NCBI RefSeq assembly: GCF_000378425.1
Contig: NZ_KB899811.1
Location: forward strand, 124,001-188,000
From: Cohnella laeviribosi DSM 21336
GTDB taxonomy: Bacteria; Bacillota; Bacilli; Paenibacillales; Paenibacillaceae
DNA: 64,000 nucleotides
Reading direction: 5' to 3'
Each line of letters begins with the position of its first letter. Position 1 is the stretch's first letter. A program made the translations under genes and the position numbers. The notes beneath the pieces were generated by a model, which was not told where the DNA came from, did not search any database, and worked only from the letters and a program-made list of their open reading frames with translations. This document shows, piece after piece, positions 1 through 8,730 of this stretch.

Positions 1-295
1 GAAATCGAACGCGATCCCGGTTGCGATCGATCGCATTATGAACGCTTTCGACGCGATCGGGTCGGCGGAGGTGCCCATGCATTTGCGGGATGCGCATTAT
101 AGCGGCGCCAAAAAGCTCGGGCACGTCGGGTACAAATACCCTCACGATTATCCCGGCCATTACGTGGAGCAGCAGTATTTGCCGGACAAGCTGCACGGCA
201 AGGCCTTCTACGAGGCGACCGAACAGGGAATGGAGGACAAAATCCGGCAAAACCAGGCGCGCAGGCGGCGCCGCGGACAACCGGGCGATCGCTGA
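1..295 (+). CDS. rarA: Replication-associated recombination protein A (RarA/MgsA), C-terminal end
   Basis: This is the last ~97 codons of a gene that begins before the window; the frame is open from base 2. The residues VPMHLRDAH, GAKKLGHVGYKYPHDYPG and WVEQQYLP-like VEQQYLPDKL are the conserved C-terminal tetramerisation region of RarA (MgsA), an AAA+ ATPase of the clamp-loader clade that acts at stalled replication forks. The ATPase core is outside the window. The protein ends in a basic Arg-rich tail. Family assignment rests on motif recognition and is firm; nothing can be said about its promoter. Confidence 0.9.
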   Translation, partial: KSNAIPVAIDRIMNAFDAIGSAEVPMHLRDAHYSGAKKLGHVGYKYPHDYPGHYVEQQYLPDKLHGKAFYEATEQGMEDKIRQNQARRRRRGQPGDR

Positions 296-484
296 CGGCC
301 GGGCGTCATGCGCCGTTTGAAGCCGTACCGAACGAAAAACCGGCATAGGACACGGGTTACGGCGAATACAGATGGGTACTACGGCCGTTAGCGGGGCGAC
401 ACGTCAATTGACGGTTTCGCTCAAAACGTCTAAGCTAAAATAAAGGTGTGCCTAAGCCGTTCCCATTATTTATCTTCGTTATCC

Positions 485-532
485 AAAGGAGGTGTACCTA
501 TCCTCCGCGCATGGGGGGATAGGAAGCGTTTG
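485..532 (+). promoter_or_regulatory. Switch-like leader with SD-sequestering and alternative hairpins before the CNNM gene
   Basis: A very strong Shine-Dalgarno-like stretch (485-493, AAAGGAGGT) is followed not by a start codon but by a hairpin: 497-506 pairs with 514-523 over 10 positions around a short loop. GGAGG at 488-492 can instead pair with CCTCC at 502-506, which would hide it. The two structures exclude each other. The first probable in-frame start is TTG at 530, with a weaker AGGA at 521-524. Folding of 497-523 would bring the strong SD to about 10 nt from TTG 530. Function as a switch is inference. Confidence 0.45.
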
Positions 533-1870
533 GACAGTGACCCGTTTCCATTAACGGTAGATCTAATCTTGGTATTGCTGTTGGTCTTCTGGAACGGCTT
601 TTTCGTGTCCATCGAATTTGCGATGGTCAGCATGCGAGGCGTCCGGATCGATACCCTCGTTCAGGAGGGAAAACCGCGGGCGAAGTTCATCTCGCATTTG
701 GCCCATCATATCGACGCGTATTTGTTTGCGTGCCAGCTCGGCATTACCCTCGCGTCGCTTGGACTCGGATGGTTCGGAGGACCGGTCGTCGCGAGCGTTT
801 TTGAGCCCGCGTTCCATTGGTTAGGCTTATCGGAGGGCTGGATTCATTCGCTGTCGATTGCGATTGCCTTCCTGATCATTGTGGCGCTGCACATCGTGCT
901 TGGCGAGCTTGCGCCGAAGACGCTTGCCGTAAGGCAAGCCGAGAAGGTGACCCAGCTCGCGGCTGCTCCGCTCATTTTTTTCCGGAAGCTGATGAGTCCT
1001 TATCTCTGGATTCTGAACAAAGTGGCCGTGTCTTTGCTCAAGGCGTTCGGGATCGCGCCGGCGAACGAGGTTTCTTCCGCCCATACGGAAGAAGAAATCC
1101 GGATTTTAATGAAGGAGAGCCACAAGAACGGGTTGATCGACAACACCGAATTGACGCTGGTGGACAATATATTCGAATTCGCGGAAACGAACGCGCACGA
1201 AATCATGATTCCCCGTACGGATATGATTTGCCTTTACACCAATCTTTCCTTCGAGGAAAACAAAAACATCGCGTTAAAGGAAATGCATACCCGTTACCCG
1301 TTGTGCGCGGGCGACAAGGACAATATCATCGGCTTCGTCCACATCAAGGATCTGCTCAAGGCGACGGACGGCTCGGTTCGCGATATTCGCGAGCTGATGC
1401 GGCCGATGCTGACGGTGCCGGAAACGATGCCGATCAGTTCGCTGCTGAAGCTGATGCAGAAGAAAAAGACGCAAATCGCCATTCTCATTGACGAATACGG
1501 CGGGACGTCCGGCCTGGTGACCCTGGAGGACATCATGGAGGAGATCGTCGGCGAGATTCAGGACGAATTCGACGAAGAGCGTCCGGATCTTGAAAAAAAG
1601 GATGAACACTCTTATTCGATCAGCGGCATGATGCTCATCGAAGAGGTGAACAGCTTCTTCGGCCTGGATATTCCGACCGACAATTACGATACGATCGGCG
1701 GCTGGATGTATTCGCAGATCGAGATTCCGCCTACGAAATGGCAGTCGGTGGAAGTGGAAGGCGGCTTCCAGTTTATCGTGGAGGAGACGGACCATTTGCG
1801 GATCTCGCGCATTCGCGTCACGCGGATCGAATCGGCGCAATGGGAGGAAACCCGGGCAGAGACGGGTTAA
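530..1870 (+). CDS. CNNM/CorC-family (HlyC/CorC, 'hemolysin-like') membrane transporter
   Basis: The 446-aa product has an N-terminal CNNM transmembrane domain (hydrophobic segments near residues 5-30, 70-95 and 100-130), then tandem CBS domains (about 190-325, including IMIPRTDM and LIDEYGGTSGLVTLEDIMEEIVGEI) and a C-terminal CorC_HlyC FAD-like domain. Family members (B. subtilis YhdP, S. aureus MpfA) act in magnesium tolerance or efflux at the cytoplasmic membrane. The frame is open upstream to a GTG at 446, but that segment is not membrane-like and covers a strong hairpin. TTG 530 starts the conserved part (residues LDSDPFPL). It stands alone, followed by a terminator. Confidence 0.85.
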   Translation: MDSDPFPLTVDLILVLLLVFWNGFFVSIEFAMVSMRGVRIDTLVQEGKPRAKFISHLAHHIDAYLFACQLGITLASLGLGWFGGPVVASVFEPAFHWLGLSEGWIHSLSIAIAFLIIVALHIVLGELAPKTLAVRQAEKVTQLAAAPLIFFRKLMSPYLWILNKVAVSLLKAFGIAPANEVSSAHTEEEIRILMKESHKNGLIDNTELTLVDNIFEFAETNAHEIMIPRTDMICLYTNLSFEENKNIALKEMHTRYPLCAGDKDNIIGFVHIKDLLKATDGSVRDIRELMRPMLTVPETMPISSLLKLMQKKKTQIAILIDEYGGTSGLVTLEDIMEEIVGEIQDEFDEERPDLEKKDEHSYSISGMMLIEEVNSFFGLDIPTDNYDTIGGWMYSQIEIPPTKWQSVEVEGGFQFIVEETDHLRISRIRVTRIESAQWEETRAETG

Positions 1871-1886
1871 ACGAATGCGAAAAATC

Positions 1887-1926
1887 AAGCTATCCCTCAG
1901 GCAGAACCTGCGGGATAGCTTTTTTG
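1887..1926. terminator. Bidirectional intrinsic terminator
   Basis: AAGCTATCCC (1887-1896) pairs with GGGATAGCTT (1912-1921), extended inside by CAGG/CCTG. It is followed by TTTTTT on the + strand. It lies between the convergent CNNM gene and the MFS gene. Confidence 0.9.
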
Positions 1927-1976
1927 ATTTAACGGATCGATTTCGAAGCCGTTCCGCCAGCGCGCCAGCGCCGGCT

Positions 1977-3134
1977 TTAATCGCCGCGCCGGAAATGAAC
2001 CGCCAGGAACCCGACGGCCGCGGCCAGGGCGAACATCGCCGCCGTCTTGAACACCGGGGAAAGACCGAACGCGTCGTAAATCCATCCGCCGATCGTGCCG
2101 GCCGCCAGTCCGGAAATGCCGGTCCAGACGACGGCGAACAGCGCCTGTCCGGACGCGCGGTATTCGTCGGGTACGATCGACTGGAGATAGCGAAGCGCCG
2201 TGATGTAATAGATGCCGAACGTCACGCTGTGCATGAGCTGGACAAGCACGAACAGCCAAGGCCGGTCGATGAAGCCGAGAAGGCCCATGCGGATCATATA
2301 GAACAGGCTGGCCACGGCAAGCAGCGGAAGCTCGCGGAATCGGTGGCCGTATTTCGCCAGCAGGAAGAAGATCGGAATTTCGCTGGCGGCCGAAGCGAGC
2401 CAGGCCGTGCCGATCAGCGAGTCGCTGGCGCCAAGCTCGCGCATGGCGACGGCCAGAAAGCCTTCGTTGATGCGATGGGCGACGGAGACGAGCCCGACGA
2501 GGATGAAGAAGACAAACGTCTCTTTTTTGCGCGCAATCGCGATCAGCCCGCCGAATTCGAATTTTTTGAGCGAGCTTTGAAAGTTTCCCAGCGCAAGGGA
2601 CAGCGTAAGCGAACAGCAGACGGTGATCAAGCCGAGCCACAGCGTCAGCTCCGAGCCGATCGATTTGAGAACGAGGCCGAACAGCACCGCGCAGACCGCA
2701 TAGCCGAGCGAACCGAACATCCGGATGGAAGCGAAGGAGCGGTTCATCCTCTCCGCCGCCAGCAGCGAGAGGCTGTCCATCATCGTGTTGACGGGCGTTT
2801 GAAAGAAATAAAAAATCCCCATCACGACGGCGATAACCGTAAATTCCCGCTGAGGCAGAAGCAGCGCAAGAGCCAGAATCTGGCCGATAAAGATCAGGTT
2901 CAGGACGAGCTTCAGATTTTGGGTCTTGTCGCTGGCGATTCCGGCGAGCAGATTGGAAAAGATCGAGAGCATCGGCCCGATGGAATAGACCGTTCCGATC
3001 TGCAGCTTCGTGAAGCCGATATCGTCGAAATACAACGGGAAAAACGAGACGACGAGCACCATGGTGGCGTAGTTTGCAAAATGCAGGCTGCGGATGACGG
3101 CAAGCTGCGCCGAGTCGGAATGAAACTTTTTCAT
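1977..3134 (-). CDS. MFS transporter (MFS_1-like, HcaT/LacY-type)
   Basis: The 385-aa product has about twelve hydrophobic segments. The N-terminal helix region FANYATMVLVVSFFPLYF is followed by DDIGFTKLQIGTVYSIGP, as in the MFS_1_like family that includes the 3-phenylpropionate/nucleoside-type permeases. The ATG at 3134 has a GGAAGGG ribosome-binding site. That ATG overlaps the stop of the preceding MatE-like gene as ATGA, so the two are translationally coupled. A longer open frame upstream is only the antisense shadow of the MatE gene. The substrate cannot be told from sequence; coupling suggests a joint export role (inference). Confidence 0.8.
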   Translation of the reverse strand: MKKFHSDSAQLAVIRSLHFANYATMVLVVSFFPLYFDDIGFTKLQIGTVYSIGPMLSIFSNLLAGIASDKTQNLKLVLNLIFIGQILALALLLPQREFTVIAVVMGIFYFFQTPVNTMMDSLSLLAAERMNRSFASIRMFGSLGYAVCAVLFGLVLKSIGSELTLWLGLITVCCSLTLSLALGNFQSSLKKFEFGGLIAIARKKETFVFFILVGLVSVAHRINEGFLAVAMRELGASDSLIGTAWLASAASEIPIFFLLAKYGHRFRELPLLAVASLFYMIRMGLLGFIDRPWLFVLVQLMHSVTFGIYYITALRYLQSIVPDEYRASGQALFAVVWTGISGLAAGTIGGWIYDAFGLSPVFKTAAMFALAAAVGFLAVHFRRGD

Positions 3135-4471
3135 ACGCCGGCACCCTTCCCCGTAGAACGCAGATGGGCTCCCAGCCGGATATGCCGCTTGCTGCGGCGG
3201 TACAGCCACGCGAGCAGCGCCAGTTCGGCCATGATGCCGCCGGACTGGGCCAGCGCTCCAAGCGCTCCGGTCCATTCGGGCAGCGCCAGCGTCAGCGTCA
3301 CGATCAGAACCAGCGTGAGCATGGCGTTCGACGTTTGCGAGCCGAACATCAGCTTGGTTTGGCCTTCGGACAGAATGATGCCGTTCAGGCTGTCGAGCCA
3401 CGGAAAAATAAGCGCGTATGGAATAAAGGCGCGCAGCGCGTGGACGGACGATTCCAAAAGCCGGTCTTCGACCCCGATCACGTGAACGAGAATCCACGGC
3501 CCTAAGGGCGTGCAGGCCATAATCGAGATCAAGCTCGCCGGAATAAACGCCATCAGCAGCACGAACTTCCGGACCAGCTCGGGATGCGTCCGGTAAAATT
3601 GCAGGGAAATTTGGTGAAAATAAGAAAAAAAGCCGAGAAACATGTTCATAAAGCTGCCGGCGACGGCAAAGGAAGCGATGGCGAGCGTGCCGTGATCGGT
3701 ATGGCCGAGCAGGGCGTTCATGACCGGCGGCACCCAGACGACAATCAGCGACGACATCAGGAGCGGGCTGTAGAAGCGAAGCACCTGCCTGGGCCGGCGG
3801 ATTTCGCATTCGTCCGCCTCCCGCGGCAATTCCCGGGCCAGCTTGGTTCCTTCGAACCAGCTGACGGCGGCTTCGATGACCATGCCGAACACGAAGATGA
3901 TGGCGCCCTGCTGCGAACTGGTCACGCCTATATGCAGCATATATTGCGACATCAGAAACATCGAGGAAAGGCGGATGACCATGCCGATCGTCAGCCAGCG
4001 CGTGCGCATTTTATATATGATGACGCCTTGATACAGGCAGCGGATACCCGAAAACACGCTCAGAAACATCAGCGCGTGGTAGACGTTCACGGCGGCGTCG
4101 GCGACTTCGGGCTCCGCGCCGTAGGCGGTGCCGAACACCCAATGGCCGGCGGGCGTGTGCGCGATGACGGCGCCGAAAGCGAGCGCGCCGCCGAACACGA
4201 TAAACGCGACCTGACGGGTCGCGGCAAAGGACAGCCGGTCCCGCACGAGCGCAGAGCATGTCTCGCGAAAGAGAACGGACGGCTTCTCCGTCACGCTGAG
4301 CAGGCTCATGGCCGTCGCATAGCCGGCAAGGATCAGTTCGGGGTTGTCGGCGCGCGCGAGCGTGCCGTTGACGATGACGTGCGACAGGTTGATCAGCAAG
4401 GCCGATAATCCGAGCGGGATAAAAAAGAAAAAAAGCCGTCTCAAGGTGACAGGGGCCTGTTGCGAATTCAA
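3131..4471 (-). CDS. MatE-like multidrug/polysaccharide flippase-type membrane protein
   Basis: The 446-aa product is very hydrophobic with about 12 membrane segments, beginning RRLFFFFIPLGLSALLINLSH. This is the pattern of MATE/MOP-superfamily proteins annotated in Paenibacillus as multi antimicrobial extrusion MatE. I chose the TTG start at 4471 because AAGGAGA lies about 10 nt upstream. A nearby ATG in another frame gives only a short non-membrane peptide. It is the first gene of a two-gene operon with the MFS gene, overlapping it by 4 nt. Substrate unknown. Confidence 0.7.
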   Translation of the reverse strand: MNSQQAPVTLRRLFFFFIPLGLSALLINLSHVIVNGTLARADNPELILAGYATAMSLLSVTEKPSVLFRETCSALVRDRLSFAATRQVAFIVFGGALAFGAVIAHTPAGHWVFGTAYGAEPEVADAAVNVYHALMFLSVFSGIRCLYQGVIIYKMRTRWLTIGMVIRLSSMFLMSQYMLHIGVTSSQQGAIIFVFGMVIEAAVSWFEGTKLARELPREADECEIRRPRQVLRFYSPLLMSSLIVVWVPPVMNALLGHTDHGTLAIASFAVAGSFMNMFLGFFSYFHQISLQFYRTHPELVRKFVLLMAFIPASLISIMACTPLGPWILVHVIGVEDRLLESSVHALRAFIPYALIFPWLDSLNGIILSEGQTKLMFGSQTSNAMLTLVLIVTLTLALPEWTGALGALAQSGGIMAELALLAWLYRRSKRHIRLGAHLRSTGKGAGV

Positions 4472-4501
4472 GTTTGGTCATCTCCTTATCTCTACCTGTG
4501 T

Positions 4502-4510
4502 ATTATAGCA
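4502..4510 (-). promoter_or_regulatory. Extended -10 promoter for the MatE/MFS operon
   Basis: Read on the minus strand this is TGCTATAAT, a perfect extended -10, about 30 nt before the TTG at 4471. No good -35 is visible. Confidence 0.5.
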
Positions 4511-4611
4511 GGTTCGGCGGGATAGGGAAGGCGTTTTCAATACATTTTCACTGGATTTCACCCATCCGAAATGATAAATTAAAGGATGATGCGCGCAAAC
4601 AGGAGTTGAAC

Positions 4612-4962
4612 ATGGAACAACTTCACGACGATCGAAGCTGGGCGGATCGCCAGTTCGTCTTGAACGAGCGATTGGGCATAGCGCTGCCGAGATTGGCCGT
4701 TCCATGGGAGAGCTTGAGCCGCTTGAGGCAATCCGAGCTTCTCGAAGCCTGGGAACGGATCCGGGGTCGGATTCCCGATCGCATAATCGTTTTCGAAGAG
4801 CAAATCAGAACCCTGCAAGATCGCTTGAACGAAGAAGAAGACTTCGAGGAATCCTGCCGGCTTAACGGCGCGATCGCCGATTTGGCCAGCAGAATCAACG
4901 ACTTGCATATTTGGTATCGGATGCAGCAGGATCTGGATGAAGAAACCCGACAACACAGCTGA
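4612..4962 (+). CDS. Conserved hypothetical, 116 aa, helical, next to ytpB
   Basis: An ATG at 4612 follows AGGAG (4601-4605). The product is acidic and highly charged. Residues 40-110 (from WERIRGRIPDRIIVFEEQI to the end) look like two long helices able to form a coiled coil or helical hairpin. There is no signal peptide or membrane segment. I know of no function. It ends 29 bases before the terpene cyclase gene and is probably co-transcribed with it, so a role with YtpB or its product is possible (inference). Confidence 0.6.
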   Translation: MEQLHDDRSWADRQFVLNERLGIALPRLAVPWESLSRLRQSELLEAWERIRGRIPDRIIVFEEQIRTLQDRLNEEEDFEESCRLNGAIADLASRINDLHIWYRMQQDLDEETRQHS

Positions 4963-4991
4963 GGTAAGCTGGCAGGTGGAGGTAGCGCCGC

Positions 4992-6068
4992 ATGGATCAA
5001 ACGTTGCTTGCCGGCCGCTCCCCTCAGGGCCCTTTTGCCCTGATGCATCGCGTCTACAAGCACATTCTTCCGGGCGTGCGGGAACAACTGAACGGCTGGC
5101 GAAGAATGGCGGAGGCGATTCCGGACGCCGAATTGCGAAAGCAGGCATTAAGCAGCATCGCTCTTAAGGAGTTCCACTGCCAGGGCGGGGCGGTATATGC
5201 CGCCGCGAACCTGGAACAGAAGGATGTGCTGATTCCGCTGATCGTCGCGCTGCAGACCATTAGCGATTATTTGGACAATCTGTGCGACAGGAGCACCTCG
5301 CTTGACGCCGACGATTTTCGGCTGCTGCACCGCAGCATGCTGGACGCGGTCACTCCCGGCGAGCCGCCCGGAAATTACTATAAGCTGCGGAACGAACAGG
5401 ATGACGGAGGCTACCTTCGCGAGCTCGTGAAACGATGCCAGGCTTGCGTCTCCCGCCTTCCTTCCTACCCGCTCGTGCAGGACGAGGTCCGGGAGTTGGT
5501 GAGTCTGTACGGAGACCTCCAGGTCTACAAGCACATCGCCAAGCCCCTTCGGGAGGAGCGTCTTCTGGACTGGTGGTCCAAGCATGCCGAGCGTTACCCG
5601 GATTTGCTGTGGAACGAATTCGCGGCGGCCGCCGGATCGACGTTGGGCATGTTTATGCTGTTTCTTGCGGCCAGCGACGAGAACCTGACGCCGGAGCAGA
5701 GCGCCGGCATCCGGAATTCGTATTTTCCCGCCATCAACGGCCTGCACATTCTGCTCGATTACCTGATCGACCAGGCCGAGGACGAGCAGGGCGGGGACCT
5801 GAACTTCTGCAGCTATTACGAGAGCCAGCAGCAGATGAACGAGCGGCTGCTCCGGATGGTGCAGGCGGCAAGGTCTGCGGCGGACCGCCTTCCGTTCTCC
5901 CGGTTTCACCGGATGATCGTGGAGGGGTTGATCGCGCTCTACCTGTCCGATCCGAAAGTGCGCGGCCAGCGCGAAGTGCGGCAGACGGCCCGGCTGTTGA
6001 TGAAGGGAAGTCCTTGGACAAGGGTGTTTTTCTGGCTGAACAGCCATTTCATACGCAAAGCCATGTAG
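4992..6068 (+). CDS. ytpB: Tetraprenyl-beta-curcumene synthase (YtpB, DUF2600)
   Basis: The 358-aa protein matches the DUF2600 family: FHCQGGAVYA near residue 60, LQTISDYLDNLCDR at 90-103, NEQDDGGYL near 135, LPSYPLV, and GLHILLDYLIDQAEDEQGGDLNFCSYY at 250-280. YtpB cyclises tetraprenyl diphosphate to tetraprenyl-beta-curcumene, the first step to C35 sesquarterpenoids of Bacillus membranes and spores. The Asp-rich DYLDNLCDR and DYLIDQAEDE are likely Mg-diphosphate sites. ATG 4992 follows GGAGGT with 9-nt spacing. The downstream squalene-hopene-type partner is not in the window. Confidence 0.88.
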   Translation: MDQTLLAGRSPQGPFALMHRVYKHILPGVREQLNGWRRMAEAIPDAELRKQALSSIALKEFHCQGGAVYAAANLEQKDVLIPLIVALQTISDYLDNLCDRSTSLDADDFRLLHRSMLDAVTPGEPPGNYYKLRNEQDDGGYLRELVKRCQACVSRLPSYPLVQDEVRELVSLYGDLQVYKHIAKPLREERLLDWWSKHAERYPDLLWNEFAAAAGSTLGMFMLFLAASDENLTPEQSAGIRNSYFPAINGLHILLDYLIDQAEDEQGGDLNFCSYYESQQQMNERLLRMVQAARSAADRLPFSRFHRMIVEGLIALYLSDPKVRGQREVRQTARLLMKGSPWTRVFFWLNSHFIRKAM

Positions 6069-6177
6069 CGCAGCCCGCTCATGGTTCGACGGACGCGCCC
6101 CTTAACCCATGACGGCGCAGCCGTTGCGGCAATCACCGACTATACTTGCAATGAACAAACTGAGGGGGAATCGGTAC

Positions 6178-7146
6178 ATGAGCGCAGTGAAAAAAATTGC
6201 CGTGCTGACCAGCGGCGGGGATTCGCAAGGGATGAACGCGGCCGTCAGGGCCGTCGTGCGGAGCGGATTGTACCGCGGGCTGGAAGTGTTCGGCATTCAA
6301 CGCGGTTACCAGGGGCTGCTCAACGAAGATCTGCGTCCGATGGATCTGCGGAGCGTGGGCGACATCATCCAGCGCGGCGGAACGATTTTGCAGACGGCGC
6401 GCTGCAAGGAGTTCATGACGCCCGAAGGACAGCAGCGCGGCGCGGACGTGCTCCGCAAATACGGGATCGACGGGCTTGTCGTCATCGGCGGCGACGGCTC
6501 CTACCAGGGAGCGAACAAGCTGAGCAAGCTCGGCATCAAGACGATGGGCCTTCCGGGGACGATCGACAACGACATTCCGTTCACGGACTTTACGATCGGC
6601 TTCGATACGGCGGTCAGCATCGTCGTCGACGCGATCAACAAGCTCCGCGACACGATGACGTCGCATGAACGCTCGTCCGTCGTCGAGGTCATGGGCCGCC
6701 ACTGCGGCGATATCGCGCTCTACGCGGGCCTGGCAAGCGGGGCGGAATCGATTCTCGTGCCGGAAGTTCCGTTCGATATCCGGGAAATCTCCCGGCGGAT
6801 GAAGGAAAATTTCCAAAACGGCAAGCGGCACAGCATCATCATCGTCGCCGAGGGCGTCGGCCGGGGCGAGGACATCGCCCGCGAAATTACGGAGCACAGC
6901 GGCATCGAACCGCGCGTTACGGTGCTGGGGCATATCCAGCGCGGCGGAACGCCGACGCACAACGACCGGATTCTGGCCAGCCGGCTTGGCGATTTCGCCG
7001 TTCAGCGGCTGGTGGAAGGCGATTCCGGCAAAGCGTGCGGCATCATCAAGGGCGAATTGGTGACGACCGATATCGAAAAGGTGGTTTCGACCAAGAAAAC
7101 GATTGACATGGAACTCTACAACTTGGCGCTTCGCCTTGCCCAATAA
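6178..7146 (+). CDS. pfkA: ATP-dependent 6-phosphofructokinase
   Basis: The 322-aa protein has the length of bacterial PfkA. It shows the ATP loop TSGGDSQGMNAA (residues 11-22), VVIGGDGSYQGA near 100, the catalytic PGTIDNDI near 125, MGRHCGDIA near 167 and GHIQRGGTP near 247. It phosphorylates fructose-6-phosphate in glycolysis. The ATG at 6178 has GAGGGGGA upstream. In-frame ATGs further up lack a ribosome-binding site. Here it is not next to accA or pyk, the common Bacillota arrangement; the short gene after it is 30 nt away. Confidence 0.95.
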   Translation: MSAVKKIAVLTSGGDSQGMNAAVRAVVRSGLYRGLEVFGIQRGYQGLLNEDLRPMDLRSVGDIIQRGGTILQTARCKEFMTPEGQQRGADVLRKYGIDGLVVIGGDGSYQGANKLSKLGIKTMGLPGTIDNDIPFTDFTIGFDTAVSIVVDAINKLRDTMTSHERSSVVEVMGRHCGDIALYAGLASGAESILVPEVPFDIREISRRMKENFQNGKRHSIIIVAEGVGRGEDIAREITEHSGIEPRVTVLGHIQRGGTPTHNDRILASRLGDFAVQRLVEGDSGKACGIIKGELVTTDIEKVVSTKKTIDMELYNLALRLAQ

Positions 7147-7176
7147 CCGGGAAGAGGCCAGATCGGAGAAGCGGAT

Positions 7177-7389
7177 ATGTATTTGTACAAACTGGAGGCC
7201 GTCTTGGGCGGCCGCGGCGCCGTGACGCTCATCGTCATGGGCGAATCCGACGCCGAAGCGATGGAACAGGCCGAGGTGCATCTGGAAAAGCACTTCGTAG
7301 GCAAGCAGGATGTACGTGAACTGGTGCTGATCGAAAAGCGTCGCGCGGTCAAAGGGGCAGCTTACGTCATCGAACACGAACGGCCATGA
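7177..7389 (+). CDS. Small DUF3906-like protein, 70 aa
   Basis: ATG 7177 follows GGAGAAG. The product starts MYLYKLEAVL and has a beta-alpha-beta look with VELVLIEK-like LVLIEKRRAVKGAAYVIE near the end. I recognise it with moderate confidence as DUF3906, a small cytoplasmic Bacillota family of unknown function. It follows pfkA by 30 nt and precedes a perfect terminator, so it is probably the last gene of the pfkA transcript. Confidence 0.6.
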   Translation: MYLYKLEAVLGGRGAVTLIVMGESDAEAMEQAEVHLEKHFVGKQDVRELVLIEKRRAVKGAAYVIEHERP

Positions 7390-7398
7390 TCAAGCGGC

Positions 7399-7442
7399 AA
7401 AGGCTGCTCCCCGCAATCGTCATTGACGGGGGAGCAGCCTTT
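7399..7442. terminator. Bidirectional intrinsic terminator
   Basis: AAAGGCTGCTCCCC (7399-7412) pairs perfectly over 14 bp with GGGGAGCAGCCTTT (7429-7442). It lies between convergent genes. Confidence 0.9.
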
Positions 7443-7443
7443 G

Positions 7444-8616
7444 TCATTCGCCGAACGCCGCGTCGGCCGTATACCGGTTGCCTGCGTTCCACAGCAGAAA
7501 CTCGTTTATGCCCGAATCCTTCAGCGCTTTGATCTGGGCGGAGACTTCGGCGGCGCCGTACTTGGTGTAATGCCCTTTGCCGAGCCAACTGGCCGTGAAA
7601 TCCTGAATCCACGGCCGGATGATCGGCTTGTTTGCGCCAAGCGGCTTCAGCTTTTTGTGCGTGTCGTCCATCGCCCCTTTGACGGTGGCGTACGGGGCCA
7701 TGTCGGGATTTTTTTGCCCGAACCAGCCGGCGCTGTAGTGGCTGGGATAAATCATCGGGCTGATCACGTGGACGGATTCCGAGATTTTGACGAAATCCTG
7801 CCCGATGCCCTCGGCGGCGGGAACCGAAGCGGCGTATCCGAAGATGTCGACGGACACCCGGACGCCGAGCGGCGCAAGCTGCTCGCGGGCGTATTTCACA
7901 AAACCCGCCACGATGTCCGTGCGGCTTTCGTCCGTCCGCTTGAAGGTCAGGTAATCCGCCTTGTTTTCGAAGCCTTCGGGAAACCGGACGTAATCGAACT
8001 GGATTTCCTTAAAGCCGAGCTTGGCGGCTTCCTTGGCGATCGCGACGTTGTAGTCCCACACTTCCTTGTTGTACGGATTGACGAATGAATCGCCCTTGCC
8101 GTTCGCCCATACCGAACCGTCGCCTTTCCGGAACGACAATTCCGGATGCTTCTTGGCCAGGACGCTGTCCTTGAACACGACGATACGGGCGATCGGATAA
8201 ATCTCGTGCCGTTTGAGCGTGGCCATCAATTGCCGGATGTCCCGAATGTAATTTTGGTCCGTGCCGAGCTTGAGCAGTTCGGGGTTGTCGGTCTTGTACG
8301 TAATATAGCCGTAATCGTCCTTGATGTCGATGACCATGGCGTTCAGCCCGGTTTTGTCGACAAGATCGAGCAGCGACGCCATTCGCTGGCCTCCCGCGCT
8401 GTGGGCGGTGACGTAAATTCCTTTGATCTTGGGCGCGTCCGGCTGAGGGTCCGCGGCCGCATCCGTCCGGCTTGGGCCGGGTGCGAAAGCGGCGGCATCC
8501 GCTCCGAAAACGGCTTGAATCGCGCGGTGCCAAAACCCGCCGTCCGGCGCCGGATGTTGCTGCGGCGCGGATAGCGCCGCCTGTAATGCCATGAACAAGG
8601 CGACAAAAACATGCAT
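7444..8616 (-). CDS. Putative glycoside hydrolase, DUF4015 family, exported
   Basis: The 390-aa protein has an N-terminal hydrophobic signal (MHVFVALFMALQAALSA) and a low-complexity linker to about residue 62. A TIM-barrel DUF4015 domain follows: KGIYVTAHSAGG, NAMVIDIKDDYGYITY, IARIVVFKD, QFDYVRFPEGF, VSVDIFGY and VISPMIYPSHYS. The family is related to alpha-amylase-type hydrolases, and DYVRFP carries the likely catalytic Asp. ATG 8616 has GGGGAGAG upstream. It probably acts outside the membrane on wall or exopolysaccharide; the substrate is unknown. Confidence 0.8.
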   Translation of the reverse strand: MHVFVALFMALQAALSAPQQHPAPDGGFWHRAIQAVFGADAAAFAPGPSRTDAAADPQPDAPKIKGIYVTAHSAGGQRMASLLDLVDKTGLNAMVIDIKDDYGYITYKTDNPELLKLGTDQNYIRDIRQLMATLKRHEIYPIARIVVFKDSVLAKKHPELSFRKGDGSVWANGKGDSFVNPYNKEVWDYNVAIAKEAAKLGFKEIQFDYVRFPEGFENKADYLTFKRTDESRTDIVAGFVKYAREQLAPLGVRVSVDIFGYAASVPAAEGIGQDFVKISESVHVISPMIYPSHYSAGWFGQKNPDMAPYATVKGAMDDTHKKLKPLGANKPIIRPWIQDFTASWLGKGHYTKYGAAEVSAQIKALKDSGINEFLLWNAGNRYTADAAFGE

Positions 8617-8730
8617 GGTACTCTCTCCCCGTAAGCTCTTTCATTCCGATTATAGCGGGGGGCCGACCGGGAGACAAAGGTTTTTTTGGAGGAGCTTGAA
8701 GAAGGATGGCGAAAACCGGACGGACGCGGC

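Noticed and set aside
1875-3485. A 536-codon open frame on the plus strand opposite the MFS and MatE genes
   Set aside because: The composition is Arg/Asp/Gln-rich shadow sequence, and the opposite strand encodes clear membrane proteins.
6133-7377. A 414-codon minus-strand frame opposite pfkA
   Set aside because: Shadow of a strongly conserved enzyme, with no start signal.
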